From Acerihabitans arboris (lineage in GTDB: Bacteria; Pseudomonadota; Gammaproteobacteria; Enterobacterales; Enterobacteriaceae), in contig NZ_WUBS01000009.1 of the NCBI RefSeq assembly GCF_010131535.1, forward strand, positions 186,001-250,000: DNA of 64,000 bases, in the 5' to 3' direction. The translations under genes and the position numbers were made by a program. This document shows positions 27,396 through 37,809 of the stretch, in pieces. A model generated the notes under the pieces. It was not told the DNA's origin and searched no databases. It worked only from the letters and a program-made list of their open reading frames with translations. Every line of letters starts with the position of its first letter. Position 1 is the first letter of the stretch.

Positions 27396-27827
27396 GCGGG
27401 TTATCTGCCCCGCCATTACCAGAGCGGGCTGAGGCGGTCATTGTCACGGGCGATATCTCTGAAGACGGCCCTCAAAATTTTTACCGACTGGCGTTATGGC
27501 AGCTAAAAAAAATTAAACGTCCCTGTTTATTATTTGGGTTGAACTCATGATAATAAAGAGAATGTGGAGCCGTACGTTATCAACTGAAAACAACCGTGGA
27601 TTTAAGGTGTTGGATTTTGGTAAAACGCATGAACCCATTAAAATTTTATATGATATTATTCAATCGTTATTAAACTTAATAACATCCCATTCATTTTTAC
27701 GACCGGTTGATGCCTGGATGTCATTAACGTTTGATATTTAGCTTAAGGCTATGCTTTTTTATAATAATTATAAATGTTATAAAATTTAATCAATCGTATC
27801 AATAAAGGCGCTGTAGTTATTGCCACC

Positions 27828-27934
27828 ATGACAAGTCTGTGGCGCCACCCGGTAAGGAAACGCCGCGCTACTTATAATAGCGCGGCGTACCGTTGTCATC
27901 CCTGTTGAGTGACTGGCACTCTACTCGACAACAG
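27828..27934. other. Nested inverted repeats: candidate structured RNA or mobile-element remnant
   Basis: ATGACAA (27828-27834) and TTGTCAT (27893-27899) enclose the palindrome GTGGCGCCAC (27839-27848) and a perfect 11-bp stem (27860-27870 with 27878-27888, loop CTTATAA), with GGT/ACC pairing below it. A second hairpin follows: GAGTG-ACTGG-CACTC at 27907-27921 inside CTGTT/AACAG (27902-27906, 27930-27934). No known RNA family was recognised. Confidence 0.45.
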
Positions 27935-28196
27935 CGGCAGTATAAATGAAAAATCATAGCAATGTAAATGCCTGAATAAATAAAAATGGAAGATATAATA
28001 AATTAAAATTGCGCTACCTATTCAATTAGTGTTAACGATATTATAATAAAAGCTACCTGGTACTAATAATTAGCCTTTATATTTTGAAAATATGGTGTGG
28101 TGTGGGTAATGCCGCCATTACCGGCAAATCAGATATCCACGCTTCCTTACCTGTAATCAAGAGGGCCTCTCGGTTAGGACATTCGACTAAAAAAAT

Positions 28197-28292
28197 CTTG
28201 GAAAGGCAGGTGATGAATGCGATAGGGGATGGCTGCAAGCCTGCAGCCAATAGCCGTTCAGCTATTTCGCCCCGGGTTTCCTGGCAACCCAT
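28197..28292 (-). pseudogene. Possible C-terminal remnant of a second Rpn-family gene
   Basis: The minus-strand peptide RGEIAERLLAAGLQPSPIAF followed by ITCLSK resembles the tail of Rpn/transposase_31 proteins (IA..LL..G.....I...TGLS). It is out of frame with, and downstream of, the larger Rpn fragment, which has its own tail. The similarity is short, so this is tentative. Confidence 0.35.
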
Positions 28293-28410
28293 TCGCCAGC
28301 CTTTTCCCTTGCTTTTCTCCAGGCTTAGGGTTCAACGCCAGGCGCGCTACGGGTTATACGTTTGTACCTGCCTATCTGTTCCCTTTATGTTTCGCAGGTT
28401 ATTTTTCTCC

Positions 28411-29154
28411 TTATAACGTGGCATCGGTTGCACCTGTAACCTCGAACGCGGTGAGCTTTTTTTCCGAAAATCCGGTGGTGGCCGCGATAATCGTACGTTC
28501 CACGCCCTTTGCCAAAAGCGTGCGAGCTACCTCCTTACCTTTCCTGAAACCTTTCCTCATACCTTTACGTTCCAATTGTTCTACCAGAGTCATTATATTC
28601 CCCTTATAACGCGGCGCTTGCCGCGCTAATGTTGTTAGAAAAAGCTGAGTTTTGATCGAGCGCTTTCCTGTGTGATCGATATAATAGACAAAGCTGTTGA
28701 ACTGAGCTTTAGTAATGGGCCAATTTTGCATCAAAGCAGCGATATCGCACACCTTATCCATCCAATTCCGCACAAATATATGTTTTTGCACCATTTCCAT
28801 TAAGGCTATCCGCCGGTGCCCGAGAAGCGTCTCGTCAGAGATAACCGTGACATCCACCAGAGAAAAGGGATTGAAATATACTGATTCAGCCGTTTCAGGG
28901 TCGGCAAAACAATCCAGCCAACGGGTCGAATAAGGATAAGGGCCTTTCCTCCCGTGGTAAAACAGCAGCGGTATGACTAACGGCACATGTTTATGACCCT
29001 GCTCAAGATGGTACTGCATCGCCGCCACGCTGTAGCGCATAAGCCTGAAGGCCATCAGTTTATCCATAGGAATAAGGCGTTGATGCTCAGAAAAACAGGC
29101 CGGGATAGAATAAACCGTCCTTGGTTTACCGTAGTGCCTTGCCTGTGCGTTCAA
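28411..29154 (-). pseudogene. Rpn-family recombination-promoting nuclease, N-terminally truncated
   Basis: From DKLMAFRLMRYSVAAMQYHL onward, the reading frame follows RpnA-type PD-(D/E)XK nucleases: VPLVIPLLFYHGRKGPYPYS, WLDCFADPETAESVY and LVDVTVISDETLLGHRRIAL. The tail is TLLAKGVERTIIAATTGFS. Full-length members are about 290-330 residues; here about 70-80 N-terminal residues, including the catalytic Asp strand, are missing. The EHQ motif is displaced by two extra residues (EHQRLIPMDK for the usual EHQSSPDK). The frame can start only at TTG and is closed upstream by TGA. It is read as a decayed gene. A short truncated protein cannot be ruled out. Confidence 0.65.
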
Positions 29155-29383
29155 CCATGGCGTGAGTATAAAAGAAAGCTTTCATTGAAGTAAATATCGA
29201 AACAACTAATAGAATCCTAAAAAATCGCAATTAATTTTCAGCGCTTTATTCATGAGTTTTATATAAATACCTATCTGCGATAAACGGATTGGCGATTAAA
29301 AGGCCACAGTGCCAATCCTTGGGCTGCCGGTTTTTTGCCTATCCCGGCAACGTCGCCAGTAACGGCTATCACGCGTCCCCGCC

Positions 29384-30991
29384 TTATAGCCCCGGCGCCT
29401 TCCACATCGACGTGGTCAGGCCGTGATCCACCAGGCCCAGCTGATCGGCGTATACCGCCTGCCAGTTGGTTTTCATCTCCTGGTAGTGCTGATGGTTTTC
29501 CGTATTCGGCTGGTATTCACGCTGCCAGCGCACCAGGCGCTCGCCGGTCTCGGCAAGCGTGGGATAGATGCCAGCGCCCACGCCGGCGGCAATGGCGCAG
29601 CCCAGCGCGGTGGCCTCTTTTACCTCCGGTACCTTGACCGCCAGGCCGGTAACGTCGCTGAGGATTTGGCACCATAACTTGCCCTTGGAACCACCGCCGG
29701 CAAACACCAGCGCGGGGGCCTGCACGCCTGAAAAACGGGCGATCTGCTCGAGATTGCAGGCGGAAACAATCGCCGCGTTTTCCTCCAGGGCGCGGAACAG
29801 CGTCTGTTTGTTGCACCGATCGGGATCGATGGAGAGATTGATAAACGAAGGGGCGGCGTGATACCAGGACTTGAAGTGCATGGCATCCGAGAATATCGGC
29901 ATTACGCCATAGGATCCCACCGGCACGCGGGCGGCCATCTCTTCGAGCAGGTTATAGGTGTCCACGCCCATGCGCTCGGCGATGGATTTTTCCTCGCTGC
30001 AAAAGGCGTCGCGAAACCAGCGCATGGTGAGACCGGTGAAAAAGCTGATGGACTCGGCCTGCGCCATACCGGCAATCACATGGGGATTGATGCGGATATT
30101 CATATCCGGGTCGGTCATCGGCGCGGGCAGGTTGACAACCTGCTGCCAGAAGGTGCCGCCGAGCACCGCGGTTTGCCCCGCGCGCACGATGCCTAAACCC
30201 AGGCTGCCGAGCTGCACATCGCCGCCGCCCATCACCACCGGCGTACCGGCCGCCAGCCCGCTGGCGTGCGCAGCGACCCGCGTCACTTCGCCCAGTACCG
30301 TGCCCGTCTCCCGCACCGGCGAGAGCATATCGGCGCGCAGCCCGGCCATATCCAGCAGGCTGCGTTGCCAGTCGCGGCTGGCCAGGCTAAGCATGCCGGT
30401 GGTGCCGGCGTTCGACGGGTCTACCGCTAATTCGCCGCACAGCATATAGGCCAGCCAGTCGCTGATCATGGTCAGCGTCGCCGCGCGACGATAGACATCC
30501 GGCCGGTGATGCGCCAGCCACAGCAGGCGCGGCATGGCGCTTAACGCCAGCGTTTGCCCGGAACATTCATACACCTCGCGCTCAAAACAATAATCATGCA
30601 GTTCCTTCAGTTCGGCTACCTCGCGGCTGGCGCGGGCATCGACATTGGCGCAGGCCCAGATAGGCTTGCCATGGCGATCGTAGAGCACGATGCCTTCACG
30701 CATGGAGCAGGCGGCCACCGCCCGGATTGCCTGGGGCGCAAGCCCGGCGCGTTGCAATGCCTGGCGGATGCATCCGCAGGCTAACCGCCAGTTATTATCC
30801 AAGTCAAAGTCCATGGAACCGGGAATGGCGGGATCGGATAAATGCTGCCATTCCGCCTGGCCAACCGCTATTTGATTGCCTTCGGTATCGAAAATCACCG
30901 CCCGGACGCTGCCGGTACCGGCATCCAGCGCCAACAGATAATCCCCGCCGGAAGCGGCGGGGTTTTGCGTAGGGTTACAGAGTGTAGTCAT
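29384..30991 (-). CDS. lsrK: Autoinducer-2 kinase LsrK
   Basis: This 535-residue FGGY kinase matches enterobacterial Lsr[18 protein letters not shown] near residue 18, [32 protein letters not shown] near 370 and the ATP-site [19 protein letters not shown] near 430. It phosphorylates imported AI-2 (the open form, DPD) in the cytoplasm. Phospho-AI-2 then relieves LsrR. As in E. coli and Salmonella, it lies with lsrR, divergent from lsrACDBFG. Confidence 0.95.
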   Translation of the reverse strand: MTTLCNPTQNPAASGGDYLLALDAGTGSVRAVIFDTEGNQIAVGQAEWQHLSDPAIPGSMDFDLDNNWRLACGCIRQALQRAGLAPQAIRAVAACSMREGIVLYDRHGKPIWACANVDARASREVAELKELHDYCFEREVYECSGQTLALSAMPRLLWLAHHRPDVYRRAATLTMISDWLAYMLCGELAVDPSNAGTTGMLSLASRDWQRSLLDMAGLRADMLSPVRETGTVLGEVTRVAAHASGLAAGTPVVMGGGDVQLGSLGLGIVRAGQTAVLGGTFWQQVVNLPAPMTDPDMNIRINPHVIAGMAQAESISFFTGLTMRWFRDAFCSEEKSIAERMGVDTYNLLEEMAARVPVGSYGVMPIFSDAMHFKSWYHAAPSFINLSIDPDRCNKQTLFRALEENAAIVSACNLEQIARFSGVQAPALVFAGGGSKGKLWCQILSDVTGLAVKVPEVKEATALGCAIAAGVGAGIYPTLAETGERLVRWQREYQPNTENHQHYQEMKTNWQAVYADQLGLVDHGLTTSMWKAPGL

Positions 30992-31042
30992 GGTTTGATC
31001 TCTGTTTTAGTCGCGCCGGGGCGCGTTATGGCGTCGCCTTGG

Positions 31043-32008
31043 CTAAAGTAGGTTCAGCATCGCCCTCACCGTGCTCTCTTCGGTCACCAGGGCGTTGATA
31101 TGCTTGCCAGCCAGCGCCGCCAGGATGGCCTCGGCTTTTTCCACGCCGCCCGCCACGCCGATCACCTGTGGAATATTATCCAAATCCCGCAGCGATACGC
31201 CGATCAGCTCCTGATGGATGGGCATGGACTCCGTCAGTTCGCCGTTACGTTGCATAAAATAACCCAGGATATCGCCCACCGCGCCCTTGCGGCCGAACAA
31301 GAGTTGTTCACCCTCGCTGATATAACCGGAACGCATTATGGTCGCCTCGCGCTTCTGGCTGAGCGAACCGATGCCGACCACCGCGAGATCCGCGGCGCAG
31401 GCGGTCAACATTACATCCTGCACGCTGCGCTCCCGGCGAAAAATTCCCGCCACGCTTTCCGAGGAGGCGCGCAGCGGCGCCGGGATGATGCTGACGCTGC
31501 AGGCGGCGTCCAGTTGGCCAATGCCGGTCATATAGGGACCGACCCCGCCGGAAAGGGTCACCAGCCTGATCTGCTGGGAAGTAATAAATCCGCTCAGATG
31601 CTGCAGCGTGCTCATGGCCGTTTCGCCAAAACCCACCGCCAGCAGCTGCTGCGGCTGCAGTTGCTTCATGATCTCCTGGGCGGCGCCGATGCCGATACGC
31701 TGGCTCATATCCCGCTGCGGCAAGGCCGGCAGCACCCGCGCATGCCGCAAATCGAAGCGTTCGAGCAATTGGTTTTCCAGCTCCAGGCACCCCTCGTAAC
31801 GGGAGTTTATCTGTACGCGGATCACCCCCGACTGGCGGCCTTTTTCCAGCAGGCGGGAAACCTTGAGGCGGGTCAGTCCCAACTGCTCGCCGATTTCTCC
31901 CTGGGTCATGCCGTCGTGGTAATAAAACCACGCTATACGCGCTAACAGTTCCTGCTCGGCCATGCTGCTGTCCGCTGGGTTGAAATTATCCGGGTTATTT
32001 TTCTTCAT
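31043..32008 (-). CDS. lsrR: lsr operon repressor LsrR
   Basis: This SorC-family regulator has about 321 residues. An N-terminal helix-turn-helix ([20 protein letters not shown], then [20 protein letters not shown]) is followed by a sugar-phosphate sensor domain ([50 protein letters not shown]). It represses lsrRK and lsrACDBFG until it binds phospho-AI-2. A GTG at 32017 is in frame but lies inside the candidate operator; the ATG at 32008 is preferred. It starts divergently 223 bases from lsrA. Confidence 0.94.
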   Translation of the reverse strand: MKKNNPDNFNPADSSMAEQELLARIAWFYYHDGMTQGEIGEQLGLTRLKVSRLLEKGRQSGVIRVQINSRYEGCLELENQLLERFDLRHARVLPALPQRDMSQRIGIGAAQEIMKQLQPQQLLAVGFGETAMSTLQHLSGFITSQQIRLVTLSGGVGPYMTGIGQLDAACSVSIIPAPLRASSESVAGIFRRERSVQDVMLTACAADLAVVGIGSLSQKREATIMRSGYISEGEQLLFGRKGAVGDILGYFMQRNGELTESMPIHQELIGVSLRDLDNIPQVIGVAGGVEKAEAILAALAGKHINALVTEESTVRAMLNLL

Positions 32009-32011
32009 ATA

Positions 32012-32042
32012 GAACACTTATTAAATTTTAAATCAATTGTTC
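32012..32042. promoter_or_regulatory. Candidate LsrR operator, lsrR-proximal
   Basis: GAACA (32012-32016) and TGTTC (32038-32042) form an inverted repeat separated by exactly 21 A+T-rich bases. The same arrangement recurs beside lsrA. LsrR of E. coli is known to bind two sites in this spacer; the match to those sites is an inference. Confidence 0.55.
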
Positions 32043-32062
32043 ACTTAACAACAATGACGAAT

Positions 32063-32148
32063 TGTGATGCGCACGACAAAATCGTCATTACCCTGGTGGC
32101 TACGTCAGTCGATAAAATTGGCATGAGTAAAATGTGATCGATCTGGCG
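32063..32148. promoter_or_regulatory. CRP-like half-sites in the lsr spacer
   Basis: Two TGTGA cores lie between the LsrR-type dyads: TGTGA-TGCGCA-CGACA at 32063-32078 and AAATGTGATCGATCT from about 32130. Each matches one arm of the CRP consensus well and the other poorly. lsr expression in E. coli needs cAMP-CRP, so one may be functional. Confidence 0.35.
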
Positions 32149-32177
32149 GTTTTATTATAACGGTCAAACTAGGATTA

Positions 32178-32210
32178 TGAACAGTTTTGAAATTAAAATT
32201 CATTTGTTCA
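32178..32210. promoter_or_regulatory. Candidate LsrR operator, lsrA-proximal
   Basis: TGAACA (32178-32183) and TGTTCA (32205-32210) are separated by 21 A+T-rich bases, the same spacing as the dyad next to lsrR. It lies immediately upstream of the lsrA ribosome site. Confidence 0.57.
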
Positions 32211-32230
32211 CATTTGGCCGAGGCGGTATG

Positions 32231-33769
32231 ATGCTACAAACCCCGATGTCCAACGTGCCGCTGCTTAGCGTTCGGAACGTCAGCAAGTATTACTCCGGCG
32301 TGGCGGTATTAAAAAATATCACCTTTGCCCTGCTGCCGGGACAAATTCATGCGTTGCTCGGCGGCAATGGCGCGGGTAAGTCGACGTTGATGAAAATCAT
32401 CGCCGGCGTAGTGACGCCAGACAGCGGCGCCCTGCAAATCATGGGCGAACCCTGCCCATCGCTGACGCCGGCCCGGGCGCATCACCTGGGGATTTACCTG
32501 GTGCCGCAGGAGCCCATGCTGTTTCCCAATATGACGGTAAAGGAGAATATCCTGTTCCGCCTGCCGCGCCATCAGGCCGATAGCCAAAAACTGCAGGAAC
32601 TGTTACGCCGCCTGGGCTGCGATCTGCCGCTGCAGGCCCCGGCAGGTACGCTGGAGGTGGCGGATCAGCAGTTGGTGGAGATCCTGCGCGGCCTGATGCG
32701 TGATGCGCGCATCCTGATCCTCGACGAGCCCACGGCATCCCTGACCCCGGCTGAAACCCAGCGCCTGTTCCAGCAGGTACGCGATCTGGCCGGGCAGGGC
32801 GTCGGGGTAGTGTTTATTTCCCATAAGCTGCCCGAGGTCCACGCCCTGGCGGATGTCGTCAGCGTCATGCGCGACGGCGTCATCACCCTCAGCGGCGCCA
32901 TCGGCCAGTATGATACCGACGCGCTTATCCAGGCGATCGCCCCGATCGCGCGGACGGACGGACTGCCCATAGCGCAGAAAATGTGGCTTGAATTACCGGG
33001 CCAGCGCAATACCTTCGCTGCGCGCGGGCCGGTATTGGACGCCCTGAAGTTGACCGGCGAGGGATTTAAGGAGGTTTCGTTTAGCGTCAATGCCGGGGAA
33101 ATCGTCGGCCTGGCCGGCGTCGTGGGCGCCGGGAGAACCGAACTGGCGGAAACGTTGTACGGACTGCGCCCGCTGCGCGGCGGACAGCTGCGGTTCGAGG
33201 GGCGCGATATCGGCGCGCTGACGCTGGCCCAGCGGCTGGAGGCCGGGCTGGTATACCTGCCGGAGGATCGGCAGTCATCCGGGCTCTACCTGGATGCGCC
33301 GCTGTACTGGAATACCGATGCGCTGTCCGCCGGTCGTCGCGACTGGTGGCTTCATCCACGCAGGGAAAAAGCCACCCTGGAACGTTATCGTCGCGCGCTG
33401 GGCATCAAATATGCCGACCCCGATCGGCCGGCGCGTACCCTTTCCGGCGGCAACCAGCAAAAGTTGCTGATTGCCAAGTGCCTGGAAGCGCAGCCCCGTC
33501 TTTTGATTGTCGACGAGCCGACCCGCGGTGTCGATGTGTCGGCGCGCGCCGATATTTATCAGCTGCTGCGCGGGGTGGTGGCGCAAAATGTCGCGCTGCT
33601 GCTGATTTCCTCCGATCCGGAGGAGATAACCCTGCTGGCGGATCGGGTATTTGTCATGCATCAGGGGCAACTCGGCGCGCCCATGCCGGGTGGGCAAGCC
33701 AACGTTGAACAGATGATGCGCATGGCGTTTGGTTCCCCTGCCCCGGGTACGGAGGCCGCCGATGCTTAG
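32231..33769 (+). CDS. lsrA: AI-2 ABC importer ATP-binding subunit LsrA
   Basis: This double ATPase of about 512 residues aligns with Lsr[21 protein letters not shown], Walker [53 protein letters not shown] and, in the second half, [16 protein letters not shown] and [17 protein letters not shown]. It powers AI-2 uptake through LsrC/LsrD. The frame is open from 32177, but that region is the operator. GAGG at 32220-32223 fits the ATG at 32231 best (32228 is possible). Its stop overlaps the lsrC start by eight bases. Confidence 0.95.
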   Translation: MLQTPMSNVPLLSVRNVSKYYSGVAVLKNITFALLPGQIHALLGGNGAGKSTLMKIIAGVVTPDSGALQIMGEPCPSLTPARAHHLGIYLVPQEPMLFPNMTVKENILFRLPRHQADSQKLQELLRRLGCDLPLQAPAGTLEVADQQLVEILRGLMRDARILILDEPTASLTPAETQRLFQQVRDLAGQGVGVVFISHKLPEVHALADVVSVMRDGVITLSGAIGQYDTDALIQAIAPIARTDGLPIAQKMWLELPGQRNTFAARGPVLDALKLTGEGFKEVSFSVNAGEIVGLAGVVGAGRTELAETLYGLRPLRGGQLRFEGRDIGALTLAQRLEAGLVYLPEDRQSSGLYLDAPLYWNTDALSAGRRDWWLHPRREKATLERYRRALGIKYADPDRPARTLSGGNQQKLLIAKCLEAQPRLLIVDEPTRGVDVSARADIYQLLRGVVAQNVALLLISSDPEEITLLADRVFVMHQGQLGAPMPGGQANVEQMMRMAFGSPAPGTEAADA

Positions 33770-34832
33770 GCTGTTGCAAAATAACCGGGAATTTACCGCC
33801 TTGCTGGCCATCCTGGCGCTGTTTGTGCTGCTGGGCGCCCTCGATCGCAGCTATATCGGGTTCCAGACGCTGTCGATGATCTTCAGCAGCGCCCAAATCC
33901 TGATGCTGCTGGCGATGGGGGCCGCGCTGGTGATGTTAACGCGCAATATCGACGTGTCGGTGGGATCGGTTGCCGGGCTGTGCGCGGTTACGCTGGGATT
34001 GCTGCTGAATGCCGGCTGGATGTTGACGACCGCCATTTTGTTCACCCTACTGGTCGGGCTGGTGGCGGGGCTGTTTAACGGCGTGCTGGTGGCCTGGTGT
34101 CGTATCCCTGCCATTGTCGCCACGCTCGGTACCCTGGGGTTATACCGCGGCCTGATGCTGTTGCTGACCGGCGGCAAATGGATCGAGGGCCTGCCGTCCG
34201 GATTAAAGGCCTTATCCAGTCCCTCCTGGTTAGGCATCTCGCCTATCGGCTGGCTGATCATGCTGCTGCTGGCCGGGTTGTTCTGGCTATGCTCGCGCAG
34301 CGCGTTCGGCCGCAGTTTCTATGCGGTGGGGGACAACCTGCAGGGCGCGCGCCAGCTGGGGGTGCCGGTCAACGCCATTCGTATCACCGCTTTTGCCGTC
34401 AATGGCCTGATGGCGGCGCTGGCCGGGATCGTCTTTGCGTCGCAAATAGGTTTTGTCCCCAACCAGACCGGCAGCGGGCTGGAAATGAAAGCCATTGCCG
34501 CCTGCGTGCTGGGGGGCATCAGCCTGCTGGGCGGCACCGGCACGGTGTTCGGGGCCATTCTCGGCGCTTATTTCCTGACGCAAATCGACAGCGTGCTGGT
34601 GCTGTTGCGCCTGCCGGCATGGTGGAACGATTTTATCGCCGGCCTGGTGTTGCTCGGCGTGCTGATCTTTGACGGCCGGCTGCGCCGGGCGCTGGAGCTT
34701 AACCGCCGCCGCCAGAAATACGCCCGCTTCATGCCTGCGCCGGCGAAGGCCAAAGATGCTAAAAAACGGCCCGGCAACGGCACGCGGCCGGCGTCGCCCG
34801 GCGCCCATAAAAAGAACAGCGGGGTGGCCTGA
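33762..34832 (+). CDS. lsrC: AI-2 ABC importer permease LsrC
   Basis: This 356-residue CUT2 permease starts [20 protein letters not shown]. It has [19 protein letters not shown] near residue 65 and [20 protein letters not shown] near 250, as in LsrC. Its ATG lies within the end of lsrA and its stop overlaps lsrD, so the operon is tightly coupled. The last ~35 residues form a basic Pro/Ala/Lys-rich tail ([14 protein letters not shown]), a likely cytoplasmic extension. With LsrD it forms the membrane channel for AI-2. Confidence 0.94.
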   Translation: MLRLLQNNREFTALLAILALFVLLGALDRSYIGFQTLSMIFSSAQILMLLAMGAALVMLTRNIDVSVGSVAGLCAVTLGLLLNAGWMLTTAILFTLLVGLVAGLFNGVLVAWCRIPAIVATLGTLGLYRGLMLLLTGGKWIEGLPSGLKALSSPSWLGISPIGWLIMLLLAGLFWLCSRSAFGRSFYAVGDNLQGARQLGVPVNAIRITAFAVNGLMAALAGIVFASQIGFVPNQTGSGLEMKAIAACVLGGISLLGGTGTVFGAILGAYFLTQIDSVLVLLRLPAWWNDFIAGLVLLGVLIFDGRLRRALELNRRRQKYARFMPAPAKAKDAKKRPGNGTRPASPGAHKKNSGVA

Positions 34833-35836
34833 TGAACCGGATGAAAATGAAAAATTATGGTTGGGAAGGCGCGCTGGTACTGCTGCTGCTGGCCGAGATC
34901 CTGCTGTTCGGCGCGCTGAATCCGCGCATGCTGGATCTGAATATGCTGCTGTTCAGCACCAGTGATTTTATTGCCATCGGCATCGTCGCCCTGCCGCTGA
35001 CCATGGTTATCGTCAGCGGGGGAATCGATATTTCTTTTGCCGCCACCGTCGGGCTATGCGCCATCGCGCTCGGGGTATTGTTCCAGGGCGGGGTGCCGAT
35101 GGCGCTGGCCATTCCTTTGACCCTGCTGCTCGGGCTGGCCTGCGGCCTGCTGAACGCCGGGCTGATCCTTTACACCGGCGTGAATCCGCTGGTGATAACC
35201 CTTGGCACGCTGTACCTGTTCGGCGGCAGCGCCCTGCTGTTGTCGGGACTGGCGGGCGCCACCGGTTTTGAAGGCATCGGCGGTTTCCCCGCCGCCTTTA
35301 GCGATTTCGCCAATCTGGCGCCGGGCGGCCTGCCGATGCCGTTGCTGCTGTTCCTGCTAACGCTGGCGGGGTTCTGGCTGCTGATGCATCGCATGCGCCT
35401 TGGCCGCAACTGCTTTGTGATCGGCCAGAACGCGCGCGTGGCGCGCTACAGCGCGGTACCGGTCGGACGGACGCTGTGCGCGGTATATGGCTTGACCGGG
35501 CTGGCGTCGGCGGTGGCCGCGGTGCTGCTGGCGTCCTATTTCGGCTCCGCCCGCTCCGATCTGGGCGGAGCGCTGCTGATGCCGGCGATAACCGCCGCGG
35601 TGCTAGGCGGGGCCAATATCTACGGCGGTTCCGGCTCGATCCTCGGCACCGCCCTGGCGACCCTGCTGGTGGGCTTTTTACAACAAGGGCTACAGATGGC
35701 GGGGGTAGCCAACCAGGTTTCCAGCGCCCTGTCCGGCGCGCTGTTGATCCTGGTGGTAATCGGCCGCTCCGCCAGCCTGCACCGGGAAATATTAATCCGC
35801 TTCCTGACTCGCCGGCTGCGTCCGCGGGTTCCCTAA
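34832..35836 (+). CDS. lsrD: AI-2 ABC importer permease LsrD
   Basis: This 334-residue membrane protein matches LsrD: MKNYGWEGALVLLLLAEILL, SGGIDISFAATVGLCAIALG near residue 60 and AVLGGANIYGGSGSILGTAL near 255. The start overlaps the lsrC stop as TGATG; Met4 or Met6 are alternatives. It is the second permease of the AI-2 importer and pairs with LsrC. Confidence 0.94.
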   Translation: MNRMKMKNYGWEGALVLLLLAEILLFGALNPRMLDLNMLLFSTSDFIAIGIVALPLTMVIVSGGIDISFAATVGLCAIALGVLFQGGVPMALAIPLTLLLGLACGLLNAGLILYTGVNPLVITLGTLYLFGGSALLLSGLAGATGFEGIGGFPAAFSDFANLAPGGLPMPLLLFLLTLAGFWLLMHRMRLGRNCFVIGQNARVARYSAVPVGRTLCAVYGLTGLASAVAAVLLASYFGSARSDLGGALLMPAITAAVLGGANIYGGSGSILGTALATLLVGFLQQGLQMAGVANQVSSALSGALLILVVIGRSASLHREILIRFLTRRLRPRVP

Positions 35837-35866
35837 TGAATATCTCTGAGATCAATGGAGTCGAAC

Positions 35867-36892
35867 ATGGATAACAACATCTGGCGCAACCTGGCAATGG
35901 CGGGCGCGTTTTGCCTGGCGACGGCGGGCCTGGCGACCGCACAGGCCGCCGAGCGCATAGCCTTTATCCCTAAACTGGTGGGCGTGGGCTTTTTTACCAG
36001 CGGCGGCAACGGCGCGCTGGCGGCCGGCAAGGAACTGGGCATCGACGTCACCTACGATGGCCCGACCGAGCCCAGCGTCTCAGGGCAGGTGCAGTTGATC
36101 AATAACTTCGTCAACCAGGGTTATAACGCCATCATCGTATCGGCGGTGTCGCCCGATGGACTGTGCCCGGCGCTGAAACGGGCGATGGCGCGCGGGGTGA
36201 AGGTACTGACCTGGGATTCGGATACCAAGCCGGAATGCCGTTCGGTCTATATCAACCAGGGCACGCCCAAACAGCTCGGCGCGCTGCTGGTGGACATGGC
36301 GGCCAAACAGGTCGCCAAGGAGCAGGCCAAGGTGGCGTTTTTCTACTCCAGCCCGACCGTGACCGATCAAAATCAATGGGTGAAAGAAGCGAAGGCCAAA
36401 ATCAGCGCCGACCATCCGGGCTGGACTATCGTCACTACCCAGTTTGGTTATAACGACGCCACCAAATCCCTGCAAACCGCCGAAGGCATCCTGAAAGCCT
36501 ACCCGGATCTGGATGCGATTATCGCGCCGGACGCCAACGCGCTGCCCGCTGCCGCCCAGGCGGCGGAAAATCTTGGACGCAAGGGCGTGGCTATCGTCGG
36601 CTTCAGCACGCCTAACGTCATGCGTCCTTATGTTCAGCGCGGCACGGTAAAGACCTTCGGCCTGTGGGATGTGGTACAGCAGGGCAAGATTGCGGTGTAC
36701 GTGGCCCATGAAATGCTGCGCAAAGGCGACATGAATGTCGGCGATAAGCTGGCCATACCGCAGGTGGGCGAGGTGGAAGTCTCCGCCAATAGCGTGCAGG
36801 GATATCAATATGAAGCCAAGAACAACGGCATCGTCCTGCTGCCGGAACGCGTGCAGTTCAATAAGGACAATATAGACAAATATGACTTTTAA
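35867..36892 (+). CDS. lsrB: AI-2-binding periplasmic protein LsrB
   Basis: This 341-residue binding protein has a signal peptide ([20 protein letters not shown], then [16 protein letters not shown]). The mature sequence follows Lsr[61 protein letters not shown] and [20 protein letters not shown]. The DSD and PDANALPA segments supply known AI-2 contacts in this family. GGAG at 35857-35860 places the start at 35867 and not at the upstream in-frame ATG. It captures the cyclised R-THMF form of AI-2 in enteric bacteria. Confidence 0.95.
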   Translation: MDNNIWRNLAMAGAFCLATAGLATAQAAERIAFIPKLVGVGFFTSGGNGALAAGKELGIDVTYDGPTEPSVSGQVQLINNFVNQGYNAIIVSAVSPDGLCPALKRAMARGVKVLTWDSDTKPECRSVYINQGTPKQLGALLVDMAAKQVAKEQAKVAFFYSSPTVTDQNQWVKEAKAKISADHPGWTIVTTQFGYNDATKSLQTAEGILKAYPDLDAIIAPDANALPAAAQAAENLGRKGVAIVGFSTPNVMRPYVQRGTVKTFGLWDVVQQGKIAVYVAHEMLRKGDMNVGDKLAIPQVGEVEVSANSVQGYQYEAKNNGIVLLPERVQFNKDNIDKYDF

Positions 36893-36915
36893 CCGCCTGT
36901 GGAGGAGGAGTGATT

Positions 36916-37809
36916 ATGGCAGATTTGGACGATATCAAGGACGGTAAGGATTTCGGCGTTGGCGTTGAACAGCGTAATACGCCGTTTTTCCTCAAGGGCA
37001 GCGGAGCGCTAGACTGGGGCATGCAGTCGCGGCTGGCGCGGATTTTTAATCCCGGGTCCGGCCGCACGGTGATGCTGGCGTTTGATCACGGCTATTTCCA
37101 GGGGCCGACCACCGGCCTGGAGCGTATCGATCTGCATATTGCGCCGCTGTTCGCCCATACCGACGTGCTGATGTGCACCCGCGGCATCCTGCGTAGCGTG
37201 GTGCCGCCGGCGGTTAACAAACCGGTGGTGCTGAGGGCGTCCGGCGCCAACTCCATCCTCGGCGAACTGTCGAACGAAGCGGTGGCGGTGTCCATCGAGG
37301 ATGCGCTGCGCCTGAACGTGGCGGCGATGGCGGCGCAGGTTTATATTGGCAGCGAATACGAGCATCAGTCGATAAAAAATATTATCCAGCTGGTGGACCA
37401 GGGCACGCGCTATGGCATGCCGACCATGGCGGTCACCGGAGTGGGCAAGGATATGGCGCGGGACCAGCGCTATTTTTCGCTGGCGACGCGCATCGCCGCC
37501 GAGATCGGCGCGCAGGTAATCAAAACCTACTATACCGATACTGGTTTTGAACGCGTGGCGGCCGGTTGCCCGGTACCCATCGTGATTGCCGGCGGTAAAA
37601 AGCTGCCCGAGCGCGACGCGCTGGAGATGTGCTATCGCGCCATCGACCAGGGTGCTTCCGGGGTGGACATGGGGCGTAATATTTTCCAGTCCGCCGCGCC
37701 GGTGGCCATGCTTAAAGCGGTGCAGGCGGTAGTGCATCGGGGCGAAAACGCGGAACGCGCCTACGAGCTGTTCCAGAGCGAACAACACGCGGCGCAAGGA
37801 GGACAGTGA
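36916..37809 (+). CDS. lsrF: 3-hydroxy-5-phosphonooxypentane-2,4-dione thiolase LsrF
   Basis: This 297-residue class I aldolase-fold enzyme is very close to E. coli Lsr[70 protein letters not shown] and [14 protein letters not shown]. The active-site Lys is in QVIKTYYTD. It transfers the acetyl group of the isomerised phospho-AI-2 to CoA, yielding acetyl-CoA and DHAP. A GGAGGAGGAG tract precedes the ATG; a GTG at 36910 within it is rejected. Confidence 0.96.
   Translation: MADLDDIKDGKDFGVGVEQRNTPFFLKGSGALDWGMQSRLARIFNPGSGRTVMLAFDHGYFQGPTTGLERIDLHIAPLFAHTDVLMCTRGILRSVVPPAVNKPVVLRASGANSILGELSNEAVAVSIEDALRLNVAAMAAQVYIGSEYEHQSIKNIIQLVDQGTRYGMPTMAVTGVGKDMARDQRYFSLATRIAAEIGAQVIKTYYTDTGFERVAAGCPVPIVIAGGKKLPERDALEMCYRAIDQGASGVDMGRNIFQSAAPVAMLKAVQAVVHRGENAERAYELFQSEQHAAQGGQ

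Larger units (their letters stand above)
27318..28196. other. AT-rich gene-poor region
   Basis: Nearly 900 bases carry no convincing gene. A 64-codon frame at 27547-27741 (MIIKRMWSRTLSTENNRG start) has no good ribosome site, and I do not recognise it. The region contains the promoter at 27366-27395 and the cluster of inverted repeats at 27828-27934. The base composition differs from the GC-rich neighbours, which suggests acquired or decaying DNA. Confidence 0.5.

Noticed and set aside
27547-27741. 64-codon frame in the AT-rich gap
   Set aside because: It has no ribosome site and no similarity that I recognise; noted only in the regional entry.
28077-28292. 71-codon minus-strand gene
   Set aside because: The frame has no ribosome site and only its first part resembles an Rpn tail, so it is listed as a remnant and not as a gene.
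31308-31931. 207-codon frame within lsrR
   Set aside because: It is a +1 shadow of lsrR with Gly/Arg-rich content and no start signal.
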